A stretch of 64,000 nt of DNA, from assembly GCA_963804595.1 (NCBI GenBank), contig CAWDQZ010000004.1:164732-228731 (forward strand), read 5' to 3'. The DNA comes from DASUPK01 sp963804595. GTDB taxonomy: Bacteria > Actinomycetota > Thermoleophilia > Solirubrobacterales > 70-9. A model generated the notes under the pieces. It was not told the origin of the DNA. It ran no database searches and saw nothing but the letters and a program-made list of their open reading frames with translations. Shown here in pieces: positions 8,382-16,054 of the stretch (its first letter is position 1; the number at the start of each line of letters is the position of its first letter). The translations under genes were made by a program, and so were the position numbers.

Positions 8382-9125
8382 CTAGTGGTGCTTCTTCTTC
8401 TTCTTGCACTTCTTCTTCTTGGCGCTCTCGGCGGAGTGCTTGTGCTTCTTCTTGCACTTCTTCTTGGGGGCCGGGGCTGCGGGCGCTGGAGCGACGCAGG
8501 CGGAGAGGTTCGTGTCCTGTGTCTCGTCACCGAGGCCGTCCTGGTCGCAGTCAGGTTCGAGGACGGCTGAGATGTTGAGACGCGCCTCAACGGCTTCGAG
8601 CGCGAAGATCCCCGATTGGCCATCAGCGAGGCCGGGGTTGATGCTGATGGGCGAATCTCCCGGAGCGGTGAAGTAGGACCCGTTGTCGACTGGGCTTTTC
8701 GAGTTGTTGCCCAGGACGTCGCCCGACTTCACCGGGAGACTGGTCCGGAATGTGTTGACGATGCTCGGGGTGAGGGGTCTGGGGCCGTCGTGGCCAACCA
8801 CGGTGTAGGTCAGAGGGTCCGCGACCTTCCGAAACACCTTCATGGTCAGCTCCTGCCCTACGTCGGCGGCGGCATTGTGGCTCCAGGAGGTGAGCGTCCA
8901 GGTGGTGATCCCTGCAATCGCGGGGACGACGTACGAGTTCCCAGCGGTGACGCTGGGCTGGGCGCGGTCAGTATCGGCAGAGGTCTCCGACGAGGGGAGG
9001 CTTGGGGCGAGCTGTCCGATCGTCACCGACGCCGAGGCCGGCGAGGCGATTGCGGCAAGCGACAGCGCCGCGAGGAAGCCGGTGAGCGCAAGGCGTTTCA
9101 ACACCCGACGCCGGCGCGTGGCCAT
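8382..9125 (-). CDS. Secreted protein with Lys/Cys/His-rich C-terminal tail
   Basis: 247 residues. A signal peptide (MATRRRRVLKRLALTGFLAALSLAAIASPASA) is followed by a beta-rich domain with repeated hydrophobic strands (YVVPAIAGITTWTLTSWS, YTVVGHDGPRPLT). Near residue 190 there is an acidic DCDQDGLGDETQD segment like the calcium-binding type-3 thrombospondin loops found in secreted proteins. The last 35 residues are a tail of KKKCKKKHKH and KKKKCKKKKKHH separated by SAES. Proteins with this layout recur in Thermoleophilia; the tail may bind the anionic cell wall, but that is inference. A degraded gene at 10259-10430 has a similar tail. Confidence 0.7.
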   Translation of the reverse strand: MATRRRRVLKRLALTGFLAALSLAAIASPASASVTIGQLAPSLPSSETSADTDRAQPSVTAGNSYVVPAIAGITTWTLTSWSHNAAADVGQELTMKVFRKVADPLTYTVVGHDGPRPLTPSIVNTFRTSLPVKSGDVLGNNSKSPVDNGSYFTAPGDSPISINPGLADGQSGIFALEAVEARLNISAVLEPDCDQDGLGDETQDTNLSACVAPAPAAPAPKKKCKKKHKHSAESAKKKKCKKKKKHH

Positions 9126-9175
9126 TCAGCGACCCTAAATCAGCGTGAATCGGGAGTCAACGCGAACAAGCCTCC

Positions 9176-9571
9176 CTACTCCGACAGTACGGCGGCTTCG
9201 AGGGCGTCATTCCGCGTGTAGAAGGTTCGCCACCAGACGCATTTCCCGCGACGCCACCGGCTTGCAAGCCAGATCGTCTCCTCGAAGCGCACGTCACCCC
9301 CGGCGCCGTTGCCGAGAGCGCGCAGGGCCGCGACGATCCGGTCTCCAAGCGCACCGACGTCGACAACCTCGATGCTGTAGTCGGGGAAGAAGTTGAACCA
9401 GTTCTCCCACCAGCGGCGGATGCCGTCGAGGCCGTTCAAGCCGCCCTCTATGGCGACGATGCGCGAGACGACCTCGACGTCGTCGTCCATCAACGCCAGA
9501 AGGGTCCCGAAGTCACGTCGGTTGATGGCGTCGACTGCTCGGTAAGCCAACTCGACGTTCTCCTCCAACAT
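9176..9571 (-). CDS. SnoaL-like / NTF2-fold protein
   Basis: 131 residues from the ATG at 9571: MLEENVELAYRAVDAINRRDFGTLLALMDDDVEVVSR, then the DGIRRWWENWFNFFPDYSIEVVDV helix-strand unit, GDVRFEETIWLASRWRRGKCVWWRTFYTR and the ending DALEAAVLSE. The arrangement and length match the SnoaL/NTF2 fold. A longer reading from 9625 adds an unlikely Pro-rich leader, so the internal ATG is preferred. The WLASRWRRGKCVWW strand is unusually basic. The substrate and role are unknown. Confidence 0.82.
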   Translation of the reverse strand: MLEENVELAYRAVDAINRRDFGTLLALMDDDVEVVSRIVAIEGGLNGLDGIRRWWENWFNFFPDYSIEVVDVGALGDRIVAALRALGNGAGGDVRFEETIWLASRWRRGKCVWWRTFYTRNDALEAAVLSE

Positions 9572-9689
9572 CGCCCAGGCAGTATCCCCCGGCGTTGGGG
9601 AGGGTGCCAGCGCAAAATTGCGCAATCGAAAGACCGCTGGGGGCGCGACGGTGCGCGCCAGATGTGAGCGGCCTACGCGAGCCGGGAGA

Positions 9690-10241
9690 TCATCGCTGCC
9701 CCAGAATTCGGCAGAGCCGATGCTGCTTCCACGGGGGCACCGCGTAGCCGTACCCGGACCAGCCCTCCACCGGGTAGGCGCCCAGCGCGCAGTAGGAGTA
9801 GCCCATCGCGAACCACTCGGTCCGCCAGAGGAAGCTCGACCAGCGCAGCAGCCGGTTGATCTTCACTCGCCGCTTGTCCGTGAACGTCAGGAAGTCCACG
9901 ACGTGCCCGACCTCGCGGTAGAACGTTGGCCGCGCCAGCGGGTAGCTGCGGGTCGTCTGCGCGTCCAACTCCCAGTGGATCACGCCGTCGTAGCTGGTCT
10001 GCGCCCAAGCATCGCCTGGGACGGGGCCAGGGGTGTGCTCAACCCGGATCACCCGCGGCATCTTCACGTGCGACTCGCTCGCCCACTCCTGGAAGATCGG
10101 ATCGCCGTCGTCGACGATCACGGTCGCGGCGGCGGCCCGGCTGCCCAGCAACCCCAGGAAGACGAAGACGAACGCGGTCAAGACGAGGCGCGCGTGCTTC
10201 ACGCCCTCGGGTCCGATGAGTCCTATTAATCCTGGTCGCAC
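9690..10241 (-). CDS. Secreted protein with a degenerate zincin-like motif
   Basis: 183 residues, or 170 if the internal GTG at 10202 is the start. A signal peptide (VKHARLVLTAFVFVFLGLLGSRAAAA) is followed by VIVDDGDPIFQEWASESHVKMPRV. Near residue 108 the segment TFYREVGHVVDFLTF aligns with the HExGH zinc-binding helix of secreted metallopeptidase-like proteins, but the first His is replaced by Arg, so zinc binding in the usual way is not expected. Further on, WRTEWFAMGYSYCALGAYPVEGWSGYGY is rich in aromatics. It is either an inactive relative or a binding protein. Family assignment is tentative. Confidence 0.6.
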   Translation of the reverse strand: MRPGLIGLIGPEGVKHARLVLTAFVFVFLGLLGSRAAAATVIVDDGDPIFQEWASESHVKMPRVIRVEHTPGPVPGDAWAQTSYDGVIHWELDAQTTRSYPLARPTFYREVGHVVDFLTFTDKRRVKINRLLRWSSFLWRTEWFAMGYSYCALGAYPVEGWSGYGYAVPPWKQHRLCRILGQR

Positions 10242-10258
10242 ACCCTTTCAACGTGTGG

Positions 10259-10430
10259 CTAGACCGGGAGCTTCCTTGCCTTCTTCTTGCGCTTCTTGAA
10301 CTGCTTCTTGTTGTGGTTCTTCTTGTGATTCTTCTTGCACCACGGGACTCTCGGTTCGCGCTCCAAGGGCAGGACAGTGATCTCTGCAGGCGGTGAGGAG
10401 CATGGCTCGGGAACTGCCAAGCGTGCTGGC
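10259..10430 (-). pseudogene. Truncated gene for a Lys-rich-tailed secreted protein
   Basis: Reading leftward, the frame ending at the TAG at 10259-10261 gives PCSSPPAEITVLPLEREPRV and then a tail PWCKKNHKKNHNKKQFKKRK ending in LPV. The tail has the same K/H/C character as the complete secreted protein at 8382-9125. An in-frame stop lies about 57 codons upstream and no start codon or signal peptide precedes the tail, so only the 3' end survives. Its upstream end has been cut where the divergent GDPD gene now begins. Confidence 0.5.
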
Positions 10431-10485
10431 GCCAGGCCTGTGCCGGGGCTCCCGTGTCAGACCAACCCTCTAGGGTGACCCGCCC

Positions 10486-11370
10486 ATGTCAACCGAGGAC
10501 AGGCAGGGGTCGCCGGAGGCCGTGCCCGCGTACATCCGCGTGGGCCACAAGGGCGCCGACGCGATCGTCACCGGCAACACGGCCGAGAGCTTCGACGCCG
10601 CCGTGGAGGTCGGCGTCGACATGATCGAGCTCGACGTCCTGCGCGCCAAGGAGGGCAGGCTGATCGTCGCGCACGACCACCACGATGCGCTGGTGCGCAA
10701 GCCGATGGACCTGGCGGAGGCGCTCGACCTCTTCCTCGAGCCTCCCCTCGACGAGGTCGAGATCGACTGCGACCTGAAGCTCGCCGGCCGGGAGGCCGAG
10801 CTCGCGGGCGCCCTCTCGGGCAGCGGCCTGGTCGAGCGGGCGATGGTCTCCACGATGGAGGTCGAGAGCCTCCTGAAGCTTCGCCAACTCGAGCCCGGCC
10901 TCCGTCTCGGCTGGACCTATCCGAAGACCCGACGGGACTGGACGAGGTACGGCTGGGCCGGGCCCGCTCTCCGAGCCGGCCTCTCCGCCATCCGGCGCCG
11001 CTTCCCGGCCATCCTCGAGAAGAAGGGCCCGGACCTCGGCGTCCACGCCGTCTGGGCCTACCACCAGATCATCACGCCGCGCCTCGTGGACGCTGCGCAG
11101 AGGGTCGGGGTGGACCTGATCGCCTGGACGGTCGACGATGCAGAGCGGATCAGCGAGTTGCTCGACATGGGCGTCGACGGGATCTGCTCGAACGATCCCA
11201 GGCTCTTCGAGGTCGCCGAAGAGAAGCTCGTTCTCCGGCGCTGCCGGCCGAGGGCTAGACGCGGCTCGGTAGCCCGGGGCTCTGCGAGGTGCCCCGGCGC
11301 TGGAAGAAGCGCCACTCGACCTCGCCGAGCACCGTCGACGGCGGGTCCGCGTAGACCCACTCGCGCATGA
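10486..11370 (+). CDS. Glycerophosphodiester phosphodiesterase family protein
   Basis: Hydrolyses glycerophosphodiesters to glycerol-3-phosphate and an alcohol. The TIM-barrel signature is visible: VGHKGADAIVTGNTAESF near residue 20 (the usual HRG is HKG), IELDVLRAKEGRLIVAHD near residue 50 with the metal-binding E-x-D and the catalytic His, then EIDCDLK near 88. The end of the domain is WTVDDAERISELLDMGVDGICSNDP near residue 205-230. The last 40 residues (RPRARRGSVARG onward) are Arg-rich, unlike the family, and overlap the 3' end of the convergent ABC1 gene by 116 nt. A frame slip near 11250 would remove this tail. No signal peptide is visible, so it is probably cytoplasmic. Confidence 0.88.
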   Translation: MSTEDRQGSPEAVPAYIRVGHKGADAIVTGNTAESFDAAVEVGVDMIELDVLRAKEGRLIVAHDHHDALVRKPMDLAEALDLFLEPPLDEVEIDCDLKLAGREAELAGALSGSGLVERAMVSTMEVESLLKLRQLEPGLRLGWTYPKTRRDWTRYGWAGPALRAGLSAIRRRFPAILEKKGPDLGVHAVWAYHQIITPRLVDAAQRVGVDLIAWTVDDAERISELLDMGVDGICSNDPRLFEVAEEKLVLRRCRPRARRGSVARGSARCPGAGRSATRPRRAPSTAGPRRPTRA

Positions 11371-12781
11371 TCCGGTGCCAGTTGGCGGTCGCCCGTAGTT
11401 GCGCGAGCACGGCCAGCAGCCCCGTCTCCATCCGGCGCCCCATCAGCTCGTCGGCGGGGAGGCTCTCCTTGCGGACCAGGTCGTAGAAGTCCGAGCGCGG
11501 GTCCGAGGTGACCTCGATCATCTTCATCACCCGCTTCGGTGAGATGCGCACCTCGCCGTCCTCCAGATACCAGCCGCCGACCATCTTGACGTGCCTCATG
11601 AGCCGCTCGGCGTCGACCTTGCTCGGGTCGTGGACGAAGCCGAGATCGTGGAGGGCTTGCCGCAACGCCTCCGGGTCGTCGCGGCTCGCCGCGTCGACGG
11701 CCCGCTGCTCCAGCTGGATCTGCTCAGGAGTGAGGCGCTTGGTCATCCCGAAGTCGAGGAAGGCGACCCGCCCGTCGTCCATCAGGAGGTAGTTGCCCGG
11801 GTGGGTGTCGGCGTTGAAGTGCTGGAGGTGGTAGATCGACCCGAAGCAGAAGCGGAAGACGATCTCGCCGAAGATGTCCCGCTCGTCCTGCTCGAGCTCC
11901 TTGACCTGCTCGAATCCTCGGCCCTCGACGTAGTCGGTGACCAGCACCCGCCTCCTTGAGTGCCTCGAGTGGACCCTGGGCACGAAGATGAAGGGGTGCC
12001 CTTCGTAGGCTCGGGCGAAGGCGCGCTGGTTCTGGGCCTCGTACTCGTAGTCGAGCTCCTCCAGCACCCGCTCGCGCAGCTCCGAGGCGACCGCCTTTGC
12101 GTCGAGCCCGGGAGCGAGCACCTTCGCCAGTCGCACGATCATTCCGGCGTTGGCCAGGTCGGATTCGAGGGCGTCGGCGATCCCCGGGTACTGGACCTTG
12201 ACCGCGACCCTCGTGCCGTCGCGCAGGATCGCCCGGTGAACCTGCCCGATCGAGGCAGCCGCGAAGGCCTCCGGTTCGATCTCGGCGAAGACGCGCCCAG
12301 GCGGCTTCTCGTACTCGTCCTCGAGGATCTCGTGGACCTGCTCCCACGGCATGGCGGGAGCGCTGGTCCGGAGCTTGGCGAGCTGCTCCTGATAGATCTC
12401 GCGGTACTCGGGAGGCAGGAAGTCGACGTCGATGAAGGACGCCATCTGACCGATCTTCATCGCCGCGCCCTTCATCTCCCCAAGGACGGAGGCCATCTTC
12501 AGGGCGGTCTCGAGGTGCCGGGTCTCGAGGCGCTCCTGGGCCCTCTCGTCGGAGCGGACGACGTTCGCGGCGGCCGTCCCCGCGTAGCGGGTCGCCTGGG
12601 AGCCGAGGGTCGTGCCCAGCCTCGCGGATCGGCCGATACGCGAGGTGGGCATCCGAACGTGCTGCTCCTCGGGCTCGAGCGGGTCGGATCGACGCGCCCT
12701 CTCCTCCGGGTCGGCGCGCAGGGCATCCACGCCCTGCTCTTCCCGCTGGTCCCTGTCTTCGTCGCTGCCCATTTCCCTCAC
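11255..12781 (-). CDS. ABC1 / UbiB / AarF family atypical kinase
   Basis: 508 residues. The family-specific KxGQ helix (GEMKGAAMKIGQMASF, about residue 103) precedes the kinase fold: AAASIGQVHRA (A-rich nucleotide loop in place of a Gly loop), VAVKVQYP (ATP Lys), NADTHPGNYLL (catalytic loop) and LDFGMTK (metal-binding DFG). Relatives are ATPases linked to ubiquinone or other lipid metabolism; the bacterial role outside quinone pathways is unclear. No C-terminal membrane segment is obvious. Start may be 12781 or the in-frame ATG at 12772 (MGSDEDRD). It faces ribosomal L25 divergently and ends inside the convergent GDPD gene. Confidence 0.93.
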   Translation of the reverse strand: MREMGSDEDRDQREEQGVDALRADPEERARRSDPLEPEEQHVRMPTSRIGRSARLGTTLGSQATRYAGTAAANVVRSDERAQERLETRHLETALKMASVLGEMKGAAMKIGQMASFIDVDFLPPEYREIYQEQLAKLRTSAPAMPWEQVHEILEDEYEKPPGRVFAEIEPEAFAAASIGQVHRAILRDGTRVAVKVQYPGIADALESDLANAGMIVRLAKVLAPGLDAKAVASELRERVLEELDYEYEAQNQRAFARAYEGHPFIFVPRVHSRHSRRRVLVTDYVEGRGFEQVKELEQDERDIFGEIVFRFCFGSIYHLQHFNADTHPGNYLLMDDGRVAFLDFGMTKRLTPEQIQLEQRAVDAASRDDPEALRQALHDLGFVHDPSKVDAERLMRHVKMVGGWYLEDGEVRISPKRVMKMIEVTSDPRSDFYDLVRKESLPADELMGRRMETGLLAVLAQLRATANWHRIMREWVYADPPSTVLGEVEWRFFQRRGTSQSPGLPSRV

Positions 12782-12864
12782 CTATTTTCTATCCTGGCGC
12801 CCGAGCGTACCCGGCTCACCGATTCAGGCGGGTGCGCGCTCCCACTCAGTACCGTCACTCATCC

Positions 12865-13578
12865 ATGGCACAGGACCGAGCCACACTCAAGGTTTCCCAG
12901 CGCGAGACGTTCGGCTCGCGGGCGACGCGGCGCCTCCGGCGGGAGGGCCTCGTGCCCGGCGTGGTCTACGGGCAGGGAGGGGACGCGCGTCCGTTCCAGG
13001 TGTCTGCCCGGGACCTCCGCGTTCTGCTCTCCGAGGGCCATACGCTCCTCGACCTCGAGCTGGACGGGTCGAAGGCCGTGCCGGTCGTCATCAAGGAGCA
13101 GCAGCACCATCCCGTCCGCGGCGACGTGCTGCACCTCGACTTCCTCGAGGTCCGGCTGGACGAGGAGATCCAGGCGGAGGTGACGATCGAGCTCGAGGGG
13201 GCCGACCAGGCACCCGGCGTCCGCGAGGGCGGAGTGCTCGAGCACGTCACCCGCGAGATCACCGTCGAGGCGCTTCCGACCGAGATCCCCGAGCAGATCA
13301 CAGTCGACGTCTCGCAGATGGACATCAACGACACGATCAATCTCGCCTCCGTGGCCGTGCCCGCCGGTGTGAAGTTCATGGCCGACGAGCCGGAGGAGAT
13401 CACCATCGCCACCCTGAGTCCGCCGCGTGTCGAGGAGGAGCCCGAGCCGGAGGTCGAGGAGGAGACCGAGCTGGTCGGTGAGGGCGAGGAGGCACCGGAG
13501 GGCGAGGAGGCCCCGGAGGGCGAGGGCGAGGCCGCAGCCGAGGGCGAGGGTGGCGGCGACGAATCAGGCGGGGAGTAG
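12865..13578 (+). CDS. rplY: 50S ribosomal protein L25 / general stress protein Ctc
   Basis: Binds 5S rRNA in the large subunit. The N-terminal beta-barrel begins MAQDRATLKVSQRETFGSRA and includes the conserved RRLRREGLVPGVVYGQGG and HHPVRGDVLHLDFLEV. The C-terminal TL5/Ctc domain follows (EVTIELEGADQAPGVREGGV). The final 45 residues are a low-complexity acidic tail of Glu/Gly/Ala/Pro (EGEEAPEGEEAPEGE), longer than in most homologs. The ATG at 12865 is preferred over the upstream in-frame codon at 12832. The pth gene starts 4 nt after the stop, the order seen in many bacteria (rplY-pth). Confidence 0.96.
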   Translation: MAQDRATLKVSQRETFGSRATRRLRREGLVPGVVYGQGGDARPFQVSARDLRVLLSEGHTLLDLELDGSKAVPVVIKEQQHHPVRGDVLHLDFLEVRLDEEIQAEVTIELEGADQAPGVREGGVLEHVTREITVEALPTEIPEQITVDVSQMDINDTINLASVAVPAGVKFMADEPEEITIATLSPPRVEEEPEPEVEEETELVGEGEEAPEGEEAPEGEGEAAAEGEGGGDESGGE

Positions 13579-13581
13579 CCG

Positions 13582-14250
13582 CTGTCCCTGTTTCGCCGGC
13601 GGTCGCGCGGCTCTCGCGACGAGATCGATGAGAGGGCGCGCGACAGCGCGACCCGTAAGACGGAGCCTCGCGTCGACGCGCTGATCGTCGGCCTCGGCAA
13701 CCCCGGCCGCGAGTACGCCGGTACTCGTCACAACCTCGGCTTCGAGGTCGCGGACGAGCTCTCCCGCCGCTGGGAGCTGCCGAAGGCCAGGAAGCGCTAC
13801 GGCGGGCTGATCACGGACGGGCGCACCGGTCCCGGCGGTCCCCGCGTCGCCATCCTGCTGCCGCAGACCTTCATGAACGAATCCGGCTCGGCCGCCGGCC
13901 CGGCGCGGGGTGAGCTCGGCGTGCCACTCGACCACGTGATCGCGCTGCACGACGAGATCGATCTGCCCTTCGGGGAGGTCCGGAGCAAGCTCGGCGGGGG
14001 TGTCGCCGGCCACAACGGGTTGAAGAGCCTCAGCCAGGGACTGGGCGGGAAGGACTTCTGGCGCGTGCGGGGCGGGGTGGGCCGGCCGAACTCCACCGAT
14101 CCCGAGATCGTCTCCAACTACGTCCTCTCCAGGTTCCGGGAGCCGGAGGAGGAGGTCCGGCTGCTGATCCAGTCCTCCGCCGACGAGGTGGAGCGGCTGC
14201 TCGATCAGCTCACCGAGCCCGAAGTCGAGCCCGCCGAGGAAGAGGCCTGA
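13582..14250 (+). CDS. pth: Peptidyl-tRNA hydrolase
   Basis: Cleaves peptidyl-tRNA released by drop-off. All key positions are present: ALIVGLGNPGREYAGTRHNLGF (catalytic His in TRHN, Asn in GNPG), QTFMNESG (FMN), ALHDEIDLPFG and VAGHNGLKSL. The protein has 222 residues with a basic N-terminal extension of about 33. No ATG, GTG or TTG exists in frame between the L25 stop and the conserved core. The CTG at 13582 lies 6 nt behind GGGGAG (13570-13575), so initiation at CTG is the best reading. The stop overlaps the next gene's ATG by 1 nt (TGATG). Confidence 0.93.
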   Translation: MSLFRRRSRGSRDEIDERARDSATRKTEPRVDALIVGLGNPGREYAGTRHNLGFEVADELSRRWELPKARKRYGGLITDGRTGPGGPRVAILLPQTFMNESGSAAGPARGELGVPLDHVIALHDEIDLPFGEVRSKLGGGVAGHNGLKSLSQGLGGKDFWRVRGGVGRPNSTDPEIVSNYVLSRFREPEEEVRLLIQSSADEVERLLDQLTEPEVEPAEEEA

Positions 14251-14969
14251 TGGCGCTGACCGGCTACTCGGTCGATGAGAACGGGATCGCTCTGCTGCGA
14301 CTGGAGCGCGAGAAGGCCCGGAACGCGATCAACACCGAAATGCTCGTCGAGCTCCTCGCCCACCTCAACCAGGCCCGGGCCGATCCGATGGTCCGCGTGG
14401 TGGTTGTCTCCTCCAATGACCACCTCGGGCTCTCGGCGGGCGCCGACGTCCGGGAGGAGCTCGACGAGGAGGGCAAGGTGCACCGGATGGAGCTCTTCGC
14501 GCAGCTCTATGACGAGCTCACCTCTTTCCCGAAGCCGACGGTGGCCGCGTGTCACGGGTCGGTGGTGGGGGGCGGCGCCGAGATCGCAGTCGCGTGCGAC
14601 CTCCGGGTCGGCGGGTCCAACCTCCGGATGCGCTTCCCAGGCGCCGAGCTCGGGGTTCCGGTCGGTCCGGCCCGCCTGGTCACGCTCTGCGGCCTCGCCA
14701 CCGCGAAGTACCTGCTGCTCACCTCGCGCAACGTCAGCGCAGACGAGGCCCTACGGATGGGGCTCGTCCATCGCGTCGCGCCGGCGGCTGCGACCGAGGA
14801 CGCGGCGCTGGGCCTCGCAGCCGAGGTGGCCGCCCACCCACCCGAGGCGGTTGCACGCCTCAAGTCGATGCTGCATCGATGGGACGGGGTGGTCGAGCGC
14901 TCGGCGGACGAAGGTCGCGGGCAGGTCGAATGGCAGCGCAGTGGCCCGGGCCTGCCGTTCCGGAGCTGA
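14250..14969 (+). CDS. Enoyl-CoA hydratase/isomerase family protein
   Basis: A 239-residue crotonase-fold protein. The N-terminal LLRLEREKARNAINTEMLVEL, the oxyanion-hole segments LSAGADVREE and ACHGSVVGGGAEIAVACDLRV, and the fold-specific GAELGVPVGPARLVTLCGLATAKYLLLT are clear. One Glu of the usual catalytic pair is not evident at the second position (GAELGVPVG), so hydratase activity is uncertain; isomerase or other crotonase chemistry is possible. The start overlaps the pth stop by 1 nt, indicating co-translation. The role may be fatty-acid or amino-acid degradation. Confidence 0.9.
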   Translation: MALTGYSVDENGIALLRLEREKARNAINTEMLVELLAHLNQARADPMVRVVVVSSNDHLGLSAGADVREELDEEGKVHRMELFAQLYDELTSFPKPTVAACHGSVVGGGAEIAVACDLRVGGSNLRMRFPGAELGVPVGPARLVTLCGLATAKYLLLTSRNVSADEALRMGLVHRVAPAAATEDAALGLAAEVAAHPPEAVARLKSMLHRWDGVVERSADEGRGQVEWQRSGPGLPFRS

Positions 14970-15025
14970 GTCGAGCCGCTCGCACGCGGCCGCCGCCAAC
15001 TCGTATGCTCGCCTCGGGGAGAGGA

Positions 15026-16054
15026 ATGGATTCGAGCGCCGTCAACCCGGAGATCGATGACCAGGGCGCCGAGCTCGGCCTTATAGCCGCCATCGTTCCC
15101 GGTCTCGACGAGCGCAGCGCAATCGATGTCGGCAGCGAGCACGGCGCGCTGGCCACGTGTCTCCGGGACGCCGGGCTCGGCCCGGCCTGGCTGATCGAGC
15201 CCGCTCCCGCCAGCGCGGCGCGGCTGCGGGAGCGGTTCGCGGACGACGCCGATGTTCACGTGCTCGAGATGGCGCTCGGCACGCACGATGGGACCGCGGA
15301 GCTGCACCTGGCGCGCAACGCCTCCGGGGAGAGCCTGGACGCCTTCAACACGCTGCGACCGGAGCGGTCGGGTGCCGAGCTGGTCTGGGACGGCTCGGTG
15401 GAGGTTCAATTGCGATCCCTGCACTCGCTCAGCGAGGCCGGGGAGATCCCCGGACGGGTGGGGCTCCTCAAGATCGACGCGGAGGGCGCCGACGCGGACG
15501 TTCTGCGTGGCGCGGGCGGCATCTCAGCGGACGTCGTCATGGTGGAGTTCTGGGGCGACCTGCCTGAGACGCTCGGGCCCTGTCCGGTCGAGCTCGACGA
15601 GCTCCGCGCGCTCGTCGATCCACTCGGGCCCCGGCACTCCCTCTTCGTGCGACACGGGCGGCGTCACGTGAGCGTCGGGCGCTGGGACACCGCCGATCCG
15701 GGGGAGGGGGAATGGGGCAACCTCATCTTCGTCGCCGATTCGCTGGTCGAAACGGTGGAGACGGCCCTGCCCGAGCTCGATCGCAGTCTTCGCGAGCGCA
15801 GCGAGCGGATCGTGGCGGAGCAGGAGAGGGCGGCCGCCGAGCGGCTCGAGCTGGTTCAACGGCTCAGCGAGGAGGCGGACGCCCGGCTGGAGCTGATCGA
15901 GCGCCTGGTTCGGGATGCAGAGGCGGGGGGCGGGCCCCTCGAGCGTCTCAGGGGCAGGAGGCGTGGCGGCGGGGCCGGGGGATCAGCCGGGTCGCCACGA
16001 CTCGATCCGCTCGATGACGTCGAGCAGGAAGGCCGCGGCGGCCGCGCCGTCTAG
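15026..16054 (+). CDS. FkbM-family methyltransferase with C-terminal coiled coil
   Basis: A SAM-dependent O-methyltransferase. Residues about 30-230 carry AIDVGSEHGALATCLRDAG (motif I), LLKIDAEGADADVLRGAGG (the FkbM signature) and VVMVEFWGDLPETLG. From residue 245 a charged heptad-like stretch follows (LDRSLRERSERIVAEQERAAAERLELVQRL), predicted to be a coiled coil, and then a Gly/Arg-rich tail. FkbM enzymes methylate hydroxyls of sugars or natural products; the substrate here is unknown. The ATG at 15026 behind GGGGAGAGGA is preferred over 15005. Its last 72 nt overlap the 3' end of the convergent E2 gene. Confidence 0.88.
   Translation: MDSSAVNPEIDDQGAELGLIAAIVPGLDERSAIDVGSEHGALATCLRDAGLGPAWLIEPAPASAARLRERFADDADVHVLEMALGTHDGTAELHLARNASGESLDAFNTLRPERSGAELVWDGSVEVQLRSLHSLSEAGEIPGRVGLLKIDAEGADADVLRGAGGISADVVMVEFWGDLPETLGPCPVELDELRALVDPLGPRHSLFVRHGRRHVSVGRWDTADPGEGEWGNLIFVADSLVETVETALPELDRSLRERSERIVAEQERAAAERLELVQRLSEEADARLELIERLVRDAEAGGGPLERLRGRRRGGGAGGSAGSPRLDPLDDVEQEGRGGRAV

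Noticed and set aside
8357..8623. Upstream extension of the small alpha/beta-barrel gene
   Set aside because: Arg/Pro/Thr-rich, antisense-type composition overlapping the Lys-tail gene; a strong ribosome-binding site marks the TTG at 8356.
14549..15025. Upstream extension of the FkbM methyltransferase frame
   Set aside because: Overlaps the enoyl-CoA hydratase-like gene and is Arg/Gly-rich; the ATG at 15026 has a ribosome-binding site.
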